Of a stretch of DNA of 23,593 nucleotides, positions 8,866-18,034 are shown piece after piece (the stretch's first letter is position 1; each line of letters begins with the position of its first letter). This DNA is from Phoronis australis (lineage: Eukaryota; Phoronida; Phoronidae): the NCBI GenBank assembly GCA_002633005.1, contig NMRA01001079.1:17973-41565 (forward strand), given 5' to 3'. A program made the position numbers and the translations under genes. Below the pieces are notes generated by a model. The model searched no databases. It was given only the letters and a program-made list of their open reading frames with translations, and was not told where the DNA came from.

Positions 8866-9321
8866 TCAAGGCGTGAGAACATAACAATTTATATAACCTG
8901 TGTGTGAGTCTTCTGTTTGGTCCTTTGGGTGTAGGATGTTTTCGCAAGGTCTTTTTCTCAGCCCTAAAAACGCCATAAGCACACCCCTGTTTAGATGCGG
9001 TGCAAAATCAGGATGGTCCGTCAAAAACTTCTGCTCATCTCCAAGAAGGCGTTTCACTTGAGGAATTTCGTGGAAGCAAACGCAAGCGTCAATCCACCTT
9101 TCCGTTATCGTTCAGTAAGCTCACTGACACCATGGCAAGTCATCCAAACGGTTTTCGGAATTATCCATATGTTCCGTTGTCTGTGTACGTTCACGGAGCC
9201 TCTCTATTATTTCTTGATCAGTGTATTCCGGTTCTAACTGATAGCCTGTGAAACCTAACGATCGACTTGAGAAGTCTTCGTCGGATGAGCACTCGTCTAA
9301 GTCGGGATTGCGAGTTGACGT
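8866..9321 (-). pseudogene. P2X7 C-terminal 'ballast'-like domain, two in-frame stops
   Basis: On the minus strand a frame runs from just after a TAA (9322-9324) to the stop at 8866-8868, broken only by TGA at 9121-9123 and 9112-9114. In order it shows an acidic lead (LDECSSDED), GYQLEPEYTD, a Glu/Arg-rich linker, then DDLPWCQ, TGA, AY, TGA, a short spacer, DACVCFHEIPQVKRLL, and FLTDHPDFAPHLN. This order (WC-x-C-x2-C, a later C-x-C followed by EIPQV, then HPDF and a hydrophobic tail) is what I know from the intracellular zinc-binding ballast domain of the P2X7 receptor and its many free-standing relatives in invertebrates. The two stops fall exactly where the second and third metal-binding cysteines are expected (TGC to TGA). 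Resemblance fades after about GVLMAFLGLRKR. There is no ATG in frame. It lies inside the Kolobok-like element and faces its THAP relic. Membrane channel segments are absent. Confidence 0.65.
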
Positions 9322-9324
9322 TTA

Positions 9325-10353
9325 ATGTGCGCTCTGCAGTTCAAAATGAATTATTCTCACCTTAACTAATGCTTAAATAAAACTGAAACAAAGTCTGTCT
9401 CATTAGATTCAATTTGTAATGCCTTGGAGTGAGTGCAAATGTTTTGAGAAGCCACCACTGAATAAATTACTGATTTACCCGGCTTTAGATGTAATAAACT
9501 AATTGACCGTGTACCGAGGCCGTGTGAGCGCATGCTGATCCAGTGTTTGTTGACAGCAAGCTGTTGTGAAACAAAATTATTCGATTTATACCCTCTGGTC
9601 AGGTGTTAGGGGAATCTTTATTCAGATATTCATGAACATTATTCGAATCATTGTAACTGTACAACTTTTGCCCTGACGGTTCTGTGGAAGGGTAAGCTGA
9701 CTTCGCTACCCTCGATGTTCTAGTGAGTACATTTGCAGTTTCGCGGTTAATTCACCAAGATAATCGCATGCACATTTTTTTCCTTTGGCTTACTAGTATA
9801 GTATAGTTTAGTTTCCAACTTTGGCTGGTTTATGTTCGTGATGTCTTCAGTCCGGTCGCGAAGGGCCTGATCGGGTTCCGAGCCACTGGCCAGGATAGCA
9901 AGCGTTATGTGCGTTTAAAACTGAAAAATCGCGTTTGAAAGTACAACACACAGCTATTTTCTCTGGCCTGTATCTCACGGACGAATAACTTGAACTTGTC
10001 ACCGAACAGACCCCAAACTCCCGCGACTTACCTTCTGAGCTGGCTACGGTATGTTCAAATACCTTAAAATCCGTAACAGCGAAATAAAATAACACGTTTG
10101 TTCAATAACTCGGTGTATTTGTAAGGGTTTTACATGGACGTTTATGATTTATTGATGTAAAACGATGAATTCAACCGATAAGCTGACACCAGTAAGCGTG
10201 ATGTGAACTGCTGAACAGACTGCATTCGAACCTCTAACGCCATTGCTTAATTACAACACCTCCGCTTACCGCCAGGTGTCAGGTAAAAGAGCTGTACTTG
10301 TTGTTATAGAGTGGAACTACTCGATCTAAATTAATACAAACTAGGTTGTTTTT
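9325..10353. other. Interior of Kolobok-like element, no further domain seen
   Basis: No transposase motif is recognised. On the minus strand, an open frame ending in CTCAGAAG followed by GTAAGTCGCG (donor at about 10033) could be an upstream exon of the ballast-like gene, but it lacks an ATG and a recognisable sequence. Confidence 0.35.
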
Positions 10354-10372
10354 GGGTGGCATTCTCCTTTAA
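10354..10372 (-). repeat. Right terminal inverted repeat of Kolobok-like element
   Basis: GGGTGGCATTCTCCTTTAA, the inverse of the left end apart from one base. Confidence 0.7.
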
Positions 10373-11667
10373 TTTAAGGAGCGAAATGGTTGTCTTACTC
10401 GTGTTTGAGGCATCTATGAAACTCCGGACCTGTGAGTTGTTCACTTGTGAAAGGTCTTACGTTGGCGCGTTAATCTAGGGCTGCATGTGCATTCATGAAT
10501 TAACGCGTTATCTCTTTGTACTAAATGTGTTTTGCGTGTGGCTTGTCAGAACTATACATGTATGGCAATATTTATTACCACTGCTCTAAACCTCTAAATT
10601 TTGACGTTCTAAGTATTATTATTCTTTGTTTTTGATAAATTTTCCCGGTGCTTTAATCCAAAGGAGTCACTAAATTCAATTTCCAATAACCCGCTAAAAT
10701 CAGTGTTAGTGAACTTCAAACTGACGTAGTGACAATGAATTCTGAGTTATAGTTTCTTCTTGCTGGTTATTTTGCGGTGCATCAGGTTTTCAAGATTGGT
10801 TCATAAAAGAGAATTCATGCCATTCAGAGAGAAAGCAATCTTACATGTAGTTCTCTGGTGATATCTGAAGTGAAACATTCGTCGCAACACATCACTAGCA
10901 TGTCACTTCTGTTGTTCTGTGGGACCATTTCTCATTATGTTAAATCATATCCCATTGTAATGCACCAGCTAGACAGTAACAGAAGCGAATTGCACTGCGT
11001 CTGGCAGAATCTGAATCAAGTTCACGCCATATTTAATGTTAATGCACGAGTCTTTTTAATCAACTCGCTTTCGGAATTCTTGACGTCATCTTGTAAATGT
11101 GCATGTTCATTCTGCCAGGAATCGTTTGCCTAACGCGCTAACTCGGAGTACAAACCGAACGCGTTAGCAACTGACAGACTTGGAATCCCATAAGTAACGG
11201 ATTGAAGGCGCAGCTATTCGTGTGGATCAACATGCTAGTACTGCAAGCTGTGATCAAGGATTTGTTTCATGAAGAAAGTCTTAAAGTGACGTGGAATCTA
11301 ATAAATTGTCGATGTTGTGTCATTGATTACAGTGTTTCTATGACATTTAATTTGATGCCAGTGTGTTGAGCATACCAAGAATTGTACGATGACAATTGGC
11401 TTACCTCAATATCCAGCTGCTGCCTGGTAGTTTGGCAATTGGCCCAATTATGTTGCACACCCAGCCAAATTAACGAGAAACATATTATTGCAACATTCCT
11501 TGTCCAATTTTCAAAATTCAAAAAGTTAATCACGTGTGCTTTTCACGAATTATTCAAATATGCTATTTACACACTGTCAAAACGATAACAGCGCCACATT
11601 GGAGTGATTAAATCAACCAAAACATCATGATGTCTTTGATCTAAGCCGGCAGATTCTAAGGTGCTCA
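10373..11667. other. No gene seen; recurrent ACGCG palindromic words
   Basis: Two inverted pairs built on AACGCG occur: CGCGTTAAT/ATTAACGCG (10466-10507) and CTAACGCG/CGCGTTAG (about 11131-11166). TAACGCGTTA at 10501-10510 is itself a perfect palindrome. No exon is supported. Confidence 0.4.
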
Positions 11668-11698
11668 AACCGGTCGATTTGCCCAATCTCGACCGGTT
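11668..11698. repeat. Perfect short hairpin, 10-bp arms
   Basis: AACCGGTCGA, an 11-base loop, then TCGACCGGTT. It is an isolated stem; no T-run follows and no gene is adjacent, so a function is not implied. Confidence 0.5.
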
Positions 11699-12699
11699 AG
11701 GGTGTTAACGTAGGATTCTTTTCATGGCTTGTAAAATTTCGGAATGTCCATGTAGTTTCATGTGTACATGTACGTCTCTTTGAGTCGATTTTAAAACACG
11801 ACCAGTCAAGCGCTCGTCAGATGGCAGATTATGTACAAAGATGTATTATCTTTATTTGGAAATGTGACATCTTGACCAGGGTGCTTGACCCTTAGGTGAA
11901 TGAAAATATAGCTATTTCGTCAAAAGACTTATACCTTGCTTTTTGTCAAAAACAAGTTCTGATGCAAGACACTTGCTGTTATAAAATTGGTCATTTTCCC
12001 AGTTGTCAAGGAGCACGGATTTAAGGGGTTCGACACAGTTTTAATTTATCGTTGATCGTCATTTAACTGCAGCCAACACGGTTCTACACGGCATGGAACA
12101 TATGTTACTTACTGAGAGTTGTGGATCACTGCTCGGCCACAAGGAAATGACCTGCATGTATGTTGTCAGTGGGGAGTATCAACAACTCATTTTGGACACA
12201 TGGAGGCTTTCAAAACAATCTGTTATTGTTTGCCGCGCGTTGTAAACCAAGGGCTGGTTCCCTGACGGCTTTGGAAATCATACAGGGAATTTGAAGGAAA
12301 GCTAATCTTTGCTTTATTATTGTTTCTGTGCGTGCATGGATGTTGTTACAACATCAAATATGTAACGAATACATATACACATACAAAAGGTTACGTCAAC
12401 CAAAAAGTTCAGTCTTATTTCTACACAAAGCTCCACAAATGAGGTAGTTTTGATAATAAACTAAACAGAATCCCCCAGCACTCTGACGGATAAACATCTT
12501 GCTAACATGTTTGGGTTGGTGCAATAAAGTCGCGTTTTTGTGAAACCTTTGTCGGTGTTTAATATGACGTCAAAAAACATTGCCTGTAATTTTTTTACTT
12601 ATGCAATGGATTTGCACTGCACTTTGTCTCGATTTCGACAACGGGAATGAAGCAAAACCTGTCGAGCCTTTTCGACATTTAGCCAGATTTGTGTTGTGT
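11699..12699. other. No gene seen
   Basis: AT-rich sequence with no recognisable feature. The left edge of the LTR discussed next probably falls in its last 200 bases but could not be placed. Confidence 0.35.
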
Positions 12700-12847
12700 A
12701 TTGGCAATGCTACTTGTGAATATAGTCACGTGGTATTTATGCCCACAAGCCACGTGCTCGTCCCCTCTTGCATTAGTTCTCCAAGTGAATAGACGTATTA
12801 TATTTTACTCTCATCTGTGTTGTTTTACTGGTTCTACGAACACAACA
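12700..12847 (+). mobile_element. 3' part of a 5' LTR (Ty3/Gypsy-like)
   Basis: Placed by position: it ends in ACACAACA immediately before a primer-binding-site-like TGG and the gag start. It contains two CACGTG E-boxes 24 bases apart (12727-12732, 12751-12756) and a TATTATATTTTA stretch (about 12797) that could act as a TATA region. The start is a guess, since no second LTR copy exists in the window to define it. Confidence 0.4.
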
Positions 12848-12850
12848 TTT

Positions 12851-12863
12851 TGGCGACGAGGAT
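12851..12863 (+). other. Primer-binding-site candidate
   Basis: TGGCGACGAGGAT lies three bases after the presumed LTR end CA, and begins with TGG as expected for pairing with the CCA end of a tRNA. It is five to six bases before the gag ATG. The tRNA type was not assigned. Confidence 0.5.
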
Positions 12864-12867
12864 AAAA

Positions 12868-13209
12868 ATGGAAGATCTTGCGATTAAACCATTTATTGTT
12901 CATCCCACGGAGTCGGCTGGTTCCCGTTGGGAATTGTGGATTAAGCGACTTGACAATTATTTGGTGGCAAAGAACATTACTTAGGATCCGCGCAAGAAAG
13001 CCACGCTTCTGCACTATGCGGGGGAGGAAGTCTTTGTCATAAATGATTCTCTTCCTACGGAAGAAAATGAGACTTACGACCAATTGAAAAAGAAACTTTC
13101 GGACCATTTTTTGCCGAAGCGGAATACAGAATATGAAGTTTACAAATTCCGACAAGCCACCCAAACCACGTCGGAGACGTTAGACATGTTTTGCGTGACC
13201 CGGTTGACA
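12868..13209 (+). pseudogene. gag: Ty3/Gypsy-type retrotransposon gag, N-terminal fragment with a stop
   Basis: From the ATG at 12868 the frame reads as a retrotransposon Gag: an N-terminal segment with RWELWIKRLDNYL, then DPRKKATLLHYAGEEV, LPTEENETYDQLKKKL, and FRQATQTTSETLDMF, the usual landmarks of Gag in this group. There is one in-frame TAG (12982-12984, codon 39) between KNIT and DPRKK; everything else in the first 113 codons is intact. Resemblance stops at about 13207 (after VTRL), where the frame runs into unrelated sequence up to 13296. The rest of gag and all of pol are missing. It is therefore a deleted copy. The reverse-strand open frame over the same bases is its shadow. Confidence 0.8.
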
Positions 13210-14253
13210 TACTTCGTGGGTATCGCGCGCCGTGAAAAAGTTAACGTCAACAAAAAAAGAAGAGTCAGTTGGAATTCTTCGTCAAAGTCAACTTAATTCT
13301 CACAAATAAGCTTCATCGAAGATATGTAAAGAAGTACAAAGGACCAATGATAAAAGTAAGAGCTTTTTTAGTTTTAAGTGTGGAATGTATTTTTGACGTG
13401 GTGAAAACTCAAAATCGGAGGCCGGATTTGGCCTACCGCCCGTTTAAATTACATGTAACGAAATGCGTACAGAAAGCGAATGGAAGTATTGCAGCCCCTA
13501 AATGGCCTACCGGGGGACTACGTGTTGCCTAATAGCCTATTTCTCACTGACTTCTGGCATCTTCGTACGTCGTTTGAATGTGATCATCATGTTCACCACC
13601 ACCACCACCACCACCCCCACCACCTATTAAGGCCTTTTCAGTTAGTGTCGCCCAAGTGTTCTCCTGGGAGCACTTTCATTCTATTTGTGATAGTGTGGGT
13701 TGTGGTCAGCAACCACTTCAGATAGGGAGTGAGGCTGATTCATATGTGACATTGGAAACACATGTATAACCAGGATAAATAGGTTAGAAATTACAGTGCC
13801 AAGACAGCACCAAAATACCCCTCCAACACATTAAAGCTCATTCAGAGAAAAGTAAGATATGCATGTACTCGGGGTACCTACAGATAAGTTTACTTAACAT
13901 CAACTGACTGTGCAATCACTATTTGGTAATTCATTTTGTGTTTTGTCAGTGCCTGTTCCATAAGATTTTATCACCTAGGGTAATTGATATATTTTCTATA
14001 GTTAATAGATCTAAGACAACAAAAAGTTAAATATGCCAAGGTGTAACCAACAGTTTGCCTCCGTGAATCTTAATCCTTTCTCAACGCGATCATATCACAC
14101 ACACACACACAGAAGAGGATCAGATGATGGCAAAAAGTAACGCAAAATGAGGTCTTCGCTATGATGACAGGAAATGCCATTCCTCACTAAGTCTAGATTA
14201 GCTTTAAAATCGTAATACGATGAATGTTTTCAGTCATCCAGTTGGGTCAGTAT
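13210..14253. other. No gene seen; two microsatellites
   Basis: After the gag break the sequence shows no further retrotransposon domain. A CAC-rich run covers about 13594-13624 and a CA run 14096-14111. Open frames around 13269-13725 owe their His-rich part to the CAC run and look like chance. Confidence 0.45.
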
Positions 14254-14467
14254 AAGAAACAATAAAAAATCTACTACTGGACTTACGCTATGTAGAGATG
14301 GCTACGTTGCGTCCTCCTCTCGAGGACTTCATCAGGCCACTGAGTTGTCACGTGACTTGTCATGTGATCCGTCGCGCAGTTTCCGCGATGAAGTCCTCGA
14401 GAGGAGGACGCAACGTAGCCATCTCTACATAGCGTAAGTCCAGTAGTAGATTTATTTATTGTTTCTT
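14254..14467. repeat. Near-perfect long inverted repeat (fold-back/MITE), 80-bp arms
   Basis: The left arm 14254-14333 and right arm 14387-14467 are reverse complements over 80-81 bases, differing by one single-base indel near the outer ends. The spacer is 53 bases (14334-14386) and contains CACGTGAC. Each arm runs from AAGAAACAATAAA through CTACTACTGGACTTACGC and GAGATGGCTACGTTGCG to GAGGACTTCATC. The near absence of differences between arms suggests a young insertion or arm correction. No ORF of its own; any minus-strand open frame through it is incidental. Confidence 0.9.
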
Positions 14468-15656
14468 TAAAATCGTACTTCTGTTTAATTCTCATAACAG
14501 CAAATCAAAGTATCTCTTGGCCTTAAAGGTGGCAATCGCAGGTGGTCATCTGGTTGCTTCCTACTCTTTTATTTTAGAATCTGTTGCAGATAATATCCCT
14601 AGAATCTGAAAATCTGCATTTGTCTGAAAAAAGTTGAACTGTGAAGTTTCTCAAGAGCTTTCCAAAAAGAAAACAATTTGGGTATTGAAAAGGTTCATTT
14701 TACTAATAAAATCAAAACGCACTAAACAGACAGGAAAGGTCAAAATTCCAAAACCATTAACCTACTAAACGTCTTATCAACTGATGATTAATGAGAACAA
14801 AAAATAATAATGTACAGGCGACATTTAAAAACCTTGTTGTTGCAGAAAAAGAAGAATACTCCACTCTATATGAAACGTGAACAAATCAGATTATTCAAGC
14901 TTAAAAATTAGCTCCTCAGTTATTCGGACGTAAAGTCATTTATAGAGACCAGAATTTGCATTTTCATCAAACTTGTGCAGTACCAGCTTACTGTAGTTTT
15001 GTCATAATTTTATATTTATTTGAGTTTGTTTTGGTCCATTGGTCTGCATATCATTCATTGCTCAAAAATCACTCGGACTGTCTGTTGCTGCAAGGAATGA
15101 CATAGTTTTCAAATTAGCAAAAGTTACAGTGAACATTGTTCTTGGTCATCACTCTGATCTTTGATTTCGAATAATACATTCTGATTGCAGTCACTGTGTA
15201 GCTCAATTTTAGCCAATGTGTTATTTTTTTCAAGTTGCTTTGTTTTTTACAGAAAACATTTATGAAGTTTACTCATTTCATCAGTTTACCCGACATTTTA
15301 CTGTGTTGTCGTACAGGGAGTATGGATAAAAATATGATTGTACTTGCTTTCTAAATCAAGTAAGACTTTAATCAAACTTGAGCAAATGTTGACAGATTAG
15401 TGTATGTACCTCATGAACGCGAACACAATGTGGGTTTTTATTGTACAAAGATAAAACTCTAGGTGGTTTGTACAGAAAAATACTTGTGTTCGGTATGATA
15501 TATTAAAAGCTTCTTGTGTGATAGTGTGCTTGGACTTTCCACGAGTCCTGATTTGATTTGTATGTTTTGAAATGTATCCGTTCACATTGTGTAATGCTTT
15601 GTTTAACGTTTTTACATGGAGACTGTTTTCACACAGATGACCAAAAAACAAATAAA
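14468..15656. other. No gene seen
   Basis: Very AT-rich, with no recognisable exon, RNA gene or repeat. Confidence 0.4.
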
Positions 15657-15838
15657 GACCAAAATTCACCACGTCAAGACTGAAAATTTATCACATCAGC
15701 ACCTATAATTTATCAAGTGAGGACCAAAAATTCTTCACTTCAGGATCAAAATAAAATACGACCGAACTGAAAATTTAATAAGTCATGTTCAAAAACTTAC
15801 TACGTCAGTAACTTTACACGCCAGAATACCACGTCACC
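15657..15838 (+). repeat. Tandem array of about 22-bp units
   Basis: Successive units begin at about 15657, 15678, 15700, 15722, 15744, 15767 and 15788, with two shorter ones up to 15838. The consensus is close to GACCAAAATTTATCACGTCAG. Units are 21-23 bases and diverge at several positions. A partial unit (GACCAAAAAAC) lies just upstream near 15639. The CACGTCA end and the GACCAAAA start also occur in the degenerate array at 5289-5400. Confidence 0.75.
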
Positions 15839-17766
15839 ATCCCCAAGCATTGATCTTTCAAAGTGATAATGTCCGTACTATAGGCCTACGTATAAACAAG
15901 GGCTAAATGTTCAACCTCTTGCCGACGAGACATATTATCTTGGAAATGCGGTTGAATTTCTTTCGTCTAATCCACGTTTTACAATAGATGCCAATGTACA
16001 TGTATAGTTACACACTGGATTGTCACCATTGCATAATGGGTGATCACGTAGTCTCCGGGCATGAAAACAATTCTCTCCTGGCGTGATAGTTTTCTGACGA
16101 AATAAATCCTGGTTGCCAATTGTTTTTGATTCTAAAGAGATTTCAATTCCTGAATAGAAAACGAGTGTTATGAATTTTTCCGCTTCAGCTTTCCATTCAG
16201 CTAACTATAGTGCAGAGCACAGTGTTTATAATATGCCGTAGCGGCTCCACTGCAACGAATCACTTCTGGTACAGCCTTCCGTATATGACGTTCGTATTTT
16301 GCACGTTTCTTCGGGGTAACAGTTTTCCAAGAGCTATATATTCATTGGACAAGTTTCTCTTTGGTATTCGGTTTTATTTTCTTTCTCAGGTAGTCCTTGA
16401 GCTCATGCTCTGAATGTTTTGAAAACGCAACTCTTTCTTTACGCAGATACCGTTTTCTGCCCGTGGGCACCGATTCGCTGAATTCATCAACCAAACATTT
16501 ATTTTTGAAAATGCCCTCAAAAGTGTACTTTTTAAAACACCGTGTTGACCATAGTCGTCAGTGTAGAAAGCGAAATGAGCAAATTTGTGCACACTGCTCA
16601 AAGCACTTTTGTGGACGTACGGAAACGCCAACGTCTCTGTCTTACAACGCTGCGTGTGCTTGGCATTTCTGATAAAGCGCTCTCATGCTGTAAACTTTTT
16701 TTAAGACTGAGCACCGTTTCAAAAAAATTGTATTTTTTTACAGCTGAGCACAGAAGAATTATTCTGCGATTTTAGAACTGAAACGGAATCAAATCTCGAG
16801 TGGTGGCTCATTAGAATGGGCAAAACTCGGGGAGGGGGGTGGGGTGTTGGTGGCGATACAAGCATGATTTTTTATTTTCTCGACAAACATGTAGTTGCCA
16901 CTTCTCATTCAACGTCACTTGCTATCTAAGGTGGCCAGATCATACGCTATAAATATCACCAGACGCTTTGCTTCTCAAAAGTGCATCTTGATGTATTTTC
17001 TATTATTTTTTGCCATCGCTATCGCTTTACCAAAGATTCACGCACATATGTTGCGTAGAGACGAATACCTCTTCACCACGTATTCACATGTTCCCGTTCA
17101 CAATTGTTTTATTTTACATAATTTGTCAATATGTTGTTGACAGAAAATGTTTATTTTTGGAACAACGTGAACGACCAACTGATAGGGGCCTACGTGTACA
17201 TGTAACTAGCCCCGGCCAGATTTTAACGTCACCGATACATGAAAACGGGATGCGCAAAGCTACAATTGGCTGTAGCCTCAACAGTGGTCATTCCGTGTTT
17301 GATGTCACCGTCTTAGTTCGTGGAAATCGTAACCATAGTACGATTTCGAAGTTAGAGCCATCGAAGTCCGTGGGTTTAGTACATACTGGACCGTGAATTT
17401 CGCGTCTGTACTGCAAGGGTCAATACTATGAAAATAAAATCCCCGGAGTGAGAGCTCTTCGCGGTGTAACAAGTAACTCACTAATCCATCATCATGGGCG
17501 CGTGATAGGAGACCGGTGAATAGCTTAAAAAACGCAAAACTGAAATCAATTGTGGGCGAAGACTGCGAAAAATAGCCTCGTTTACAAAATGACTTCAGCG
17601 TCGTATTGACCGGGAAGCAACCAATCTAATACAACTTGTTAAAGTCCTTCTTGCAAACTGCCCATGTGGTTCCAGTATCCGAAAATACTTACTACATAAA
17701 ATCTTATTTTCGACACCCTTTCTTTATATTCTTTTCGCCTTTCTTGCCAAAAGCGATTTTTCAACC
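15839..17766. other. No certain gene
   Basis: Mostly AT-rich sequence with short open frames in several frames. One minus-strand open segment (16342-16557) is described separately. A G-rich patch lies at 16829-16854. Nothing else is recognised. Confidence 0.35.
16342..16557 (-). pseudogene. Possible coding remnant, Lys/Arg-rich (71 codons, no ATG)
   Basis: A stop-to-stop minus-strand frame with protein-like composition: it contains FKKYTFEGIFKNKCLVDEF, then RKRYLRKERVAFSKHSEHEL and KDYLRKKIKPNTKEKLVQ before TGA. Upstream of the leading TGA the same frame carries a cysteine-rich stretch (KCFEQCAQIC), as if one stop had broken a longer zinc-finger-like reading frame. No family is recognised and no splice sites bound it. 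It could be a relic of a transposon gene or a chance frame. Confidence 0.2.
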
Positions 17767-18034
17767 GTATTTGACCCTTTTGTCTGAGCGTATGATTACT
17801 GGTTGTCATCGGTTATTTCCGTACCCACATTTCCGGCTCATCAATTCAGGAACTTGTCCTGAACGCCGCCATTTTTTTCCTTGTGATTGAATGAGCTATC
17901 GCTTCTTCAAAAAATCTTCGTTATTTTGTTTCATTAGTAATATCTCGTGATTCATTTGTATTTATAGTGTATTTATAGTTTGTAGTTAGTGATCGTTGAA
18001 TTTTTTATGGATATTACGAGTTGTTTTCTATAAA
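17767..18034 (+). promoter_or_regulatory. Promoter-like module upstream of THAP exon (copy 1)
   Basis: This 250-base stretch contains an ETS-like TTTCCGG (17830-17836), a 19-base inverted repeat TTCAGGAACTTGTCCTGAA (17845-17863) whose core GAACTTGTCC fits the p53-family half site RRRCWWGYYY, and a YY1-type GCCGCCATTTT (17865-17875). The THAP ATG follows at 18035. The whole module is repeated at 20979-21232, where the blocks from GGTTATTTCCGTACCC to CGCCATTTT are nearly identical. Assignment as a promoter rests on motif content and position; transcription has not been shown. Confidence 0.45.

Larger units (their letters stand above)
8448..10372 (+). mobile_element. Kolobok-like DNA transposon, decayed (1925 bp)
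   Basis: The ends are inverted copies of TTAAAGGAKAATGCCACCC (8448-8466 and, inverted, 10354-10372), 18 of 19 bases identical. With TTAA taken as the target duplication, the element begins AGG, fitting the 5'-RRG termini and TTAA target sites described for the Kolobok superfamily, whose proteins include THAP domains. A THAP domain relic lies 170 bases inside the left end, on the plus strand. A P2X7-ballast-like domain lies on the minus strand in the middle. No DDE transposase core was recognised, so the copy is probably internally deleted and non-autonomous. A partial second copy of the same family, inverted, is at 20665-20976; it aligns with the left 280 bases here. PiggyBac also uses TTAA but lacks THAP domains. 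Confidence 0.7.

Noticed and set aside
10034-10095. Minus-strand segment ending in CAGAAG followed by GTAAGT, as a first exon for the ballast-like ORF
   Set aside because: It begins at GTG rather than ATG, has no recognisable sequence, and no acceptor joins it in frame to the ballast segment.
10216-10290. tRNA-like B box (GGTTCGAATGC on the minus strand) with a possible A box about 50 bases away
   Set aside because: The T-arm stem does not pair and no cloverleaf can be drawn; at most a decayed SINE fragment.
11405-11533. Minus-strand open segment with a hydrophobic stretch ending at a perfect donor (ATTGAG then GTAAGC), looking like a signal-peptide exon
   Set aside because: The frame has no ATG: the apparent start is GTG, and a TGA lies four codons further upstream. 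Without an acceptor it cannot be supported as an exon.
12811-13164. 117-codon minus-strand open frame
   Set aside because: It lies antisense to the recognisable gag frame and has no domain character.
14283-14495. 70-codon minus-strand open frame
   Set aside because: It is produced by the long inverted repeat; palindromic DNA gives open frames on both strands.
15657-15838. CRISPR array, because of the short regular repeats
   Set aside because: Units are contiguous and diverged with no unique spacers, and the genome is eukaryotic; it is a minisatellite.
17010-17396. 128-codon plus-strand open frame
   Set aside because: Composition is not protein-like, no domain is recognised, and it overlaps another open frame of equal quality.
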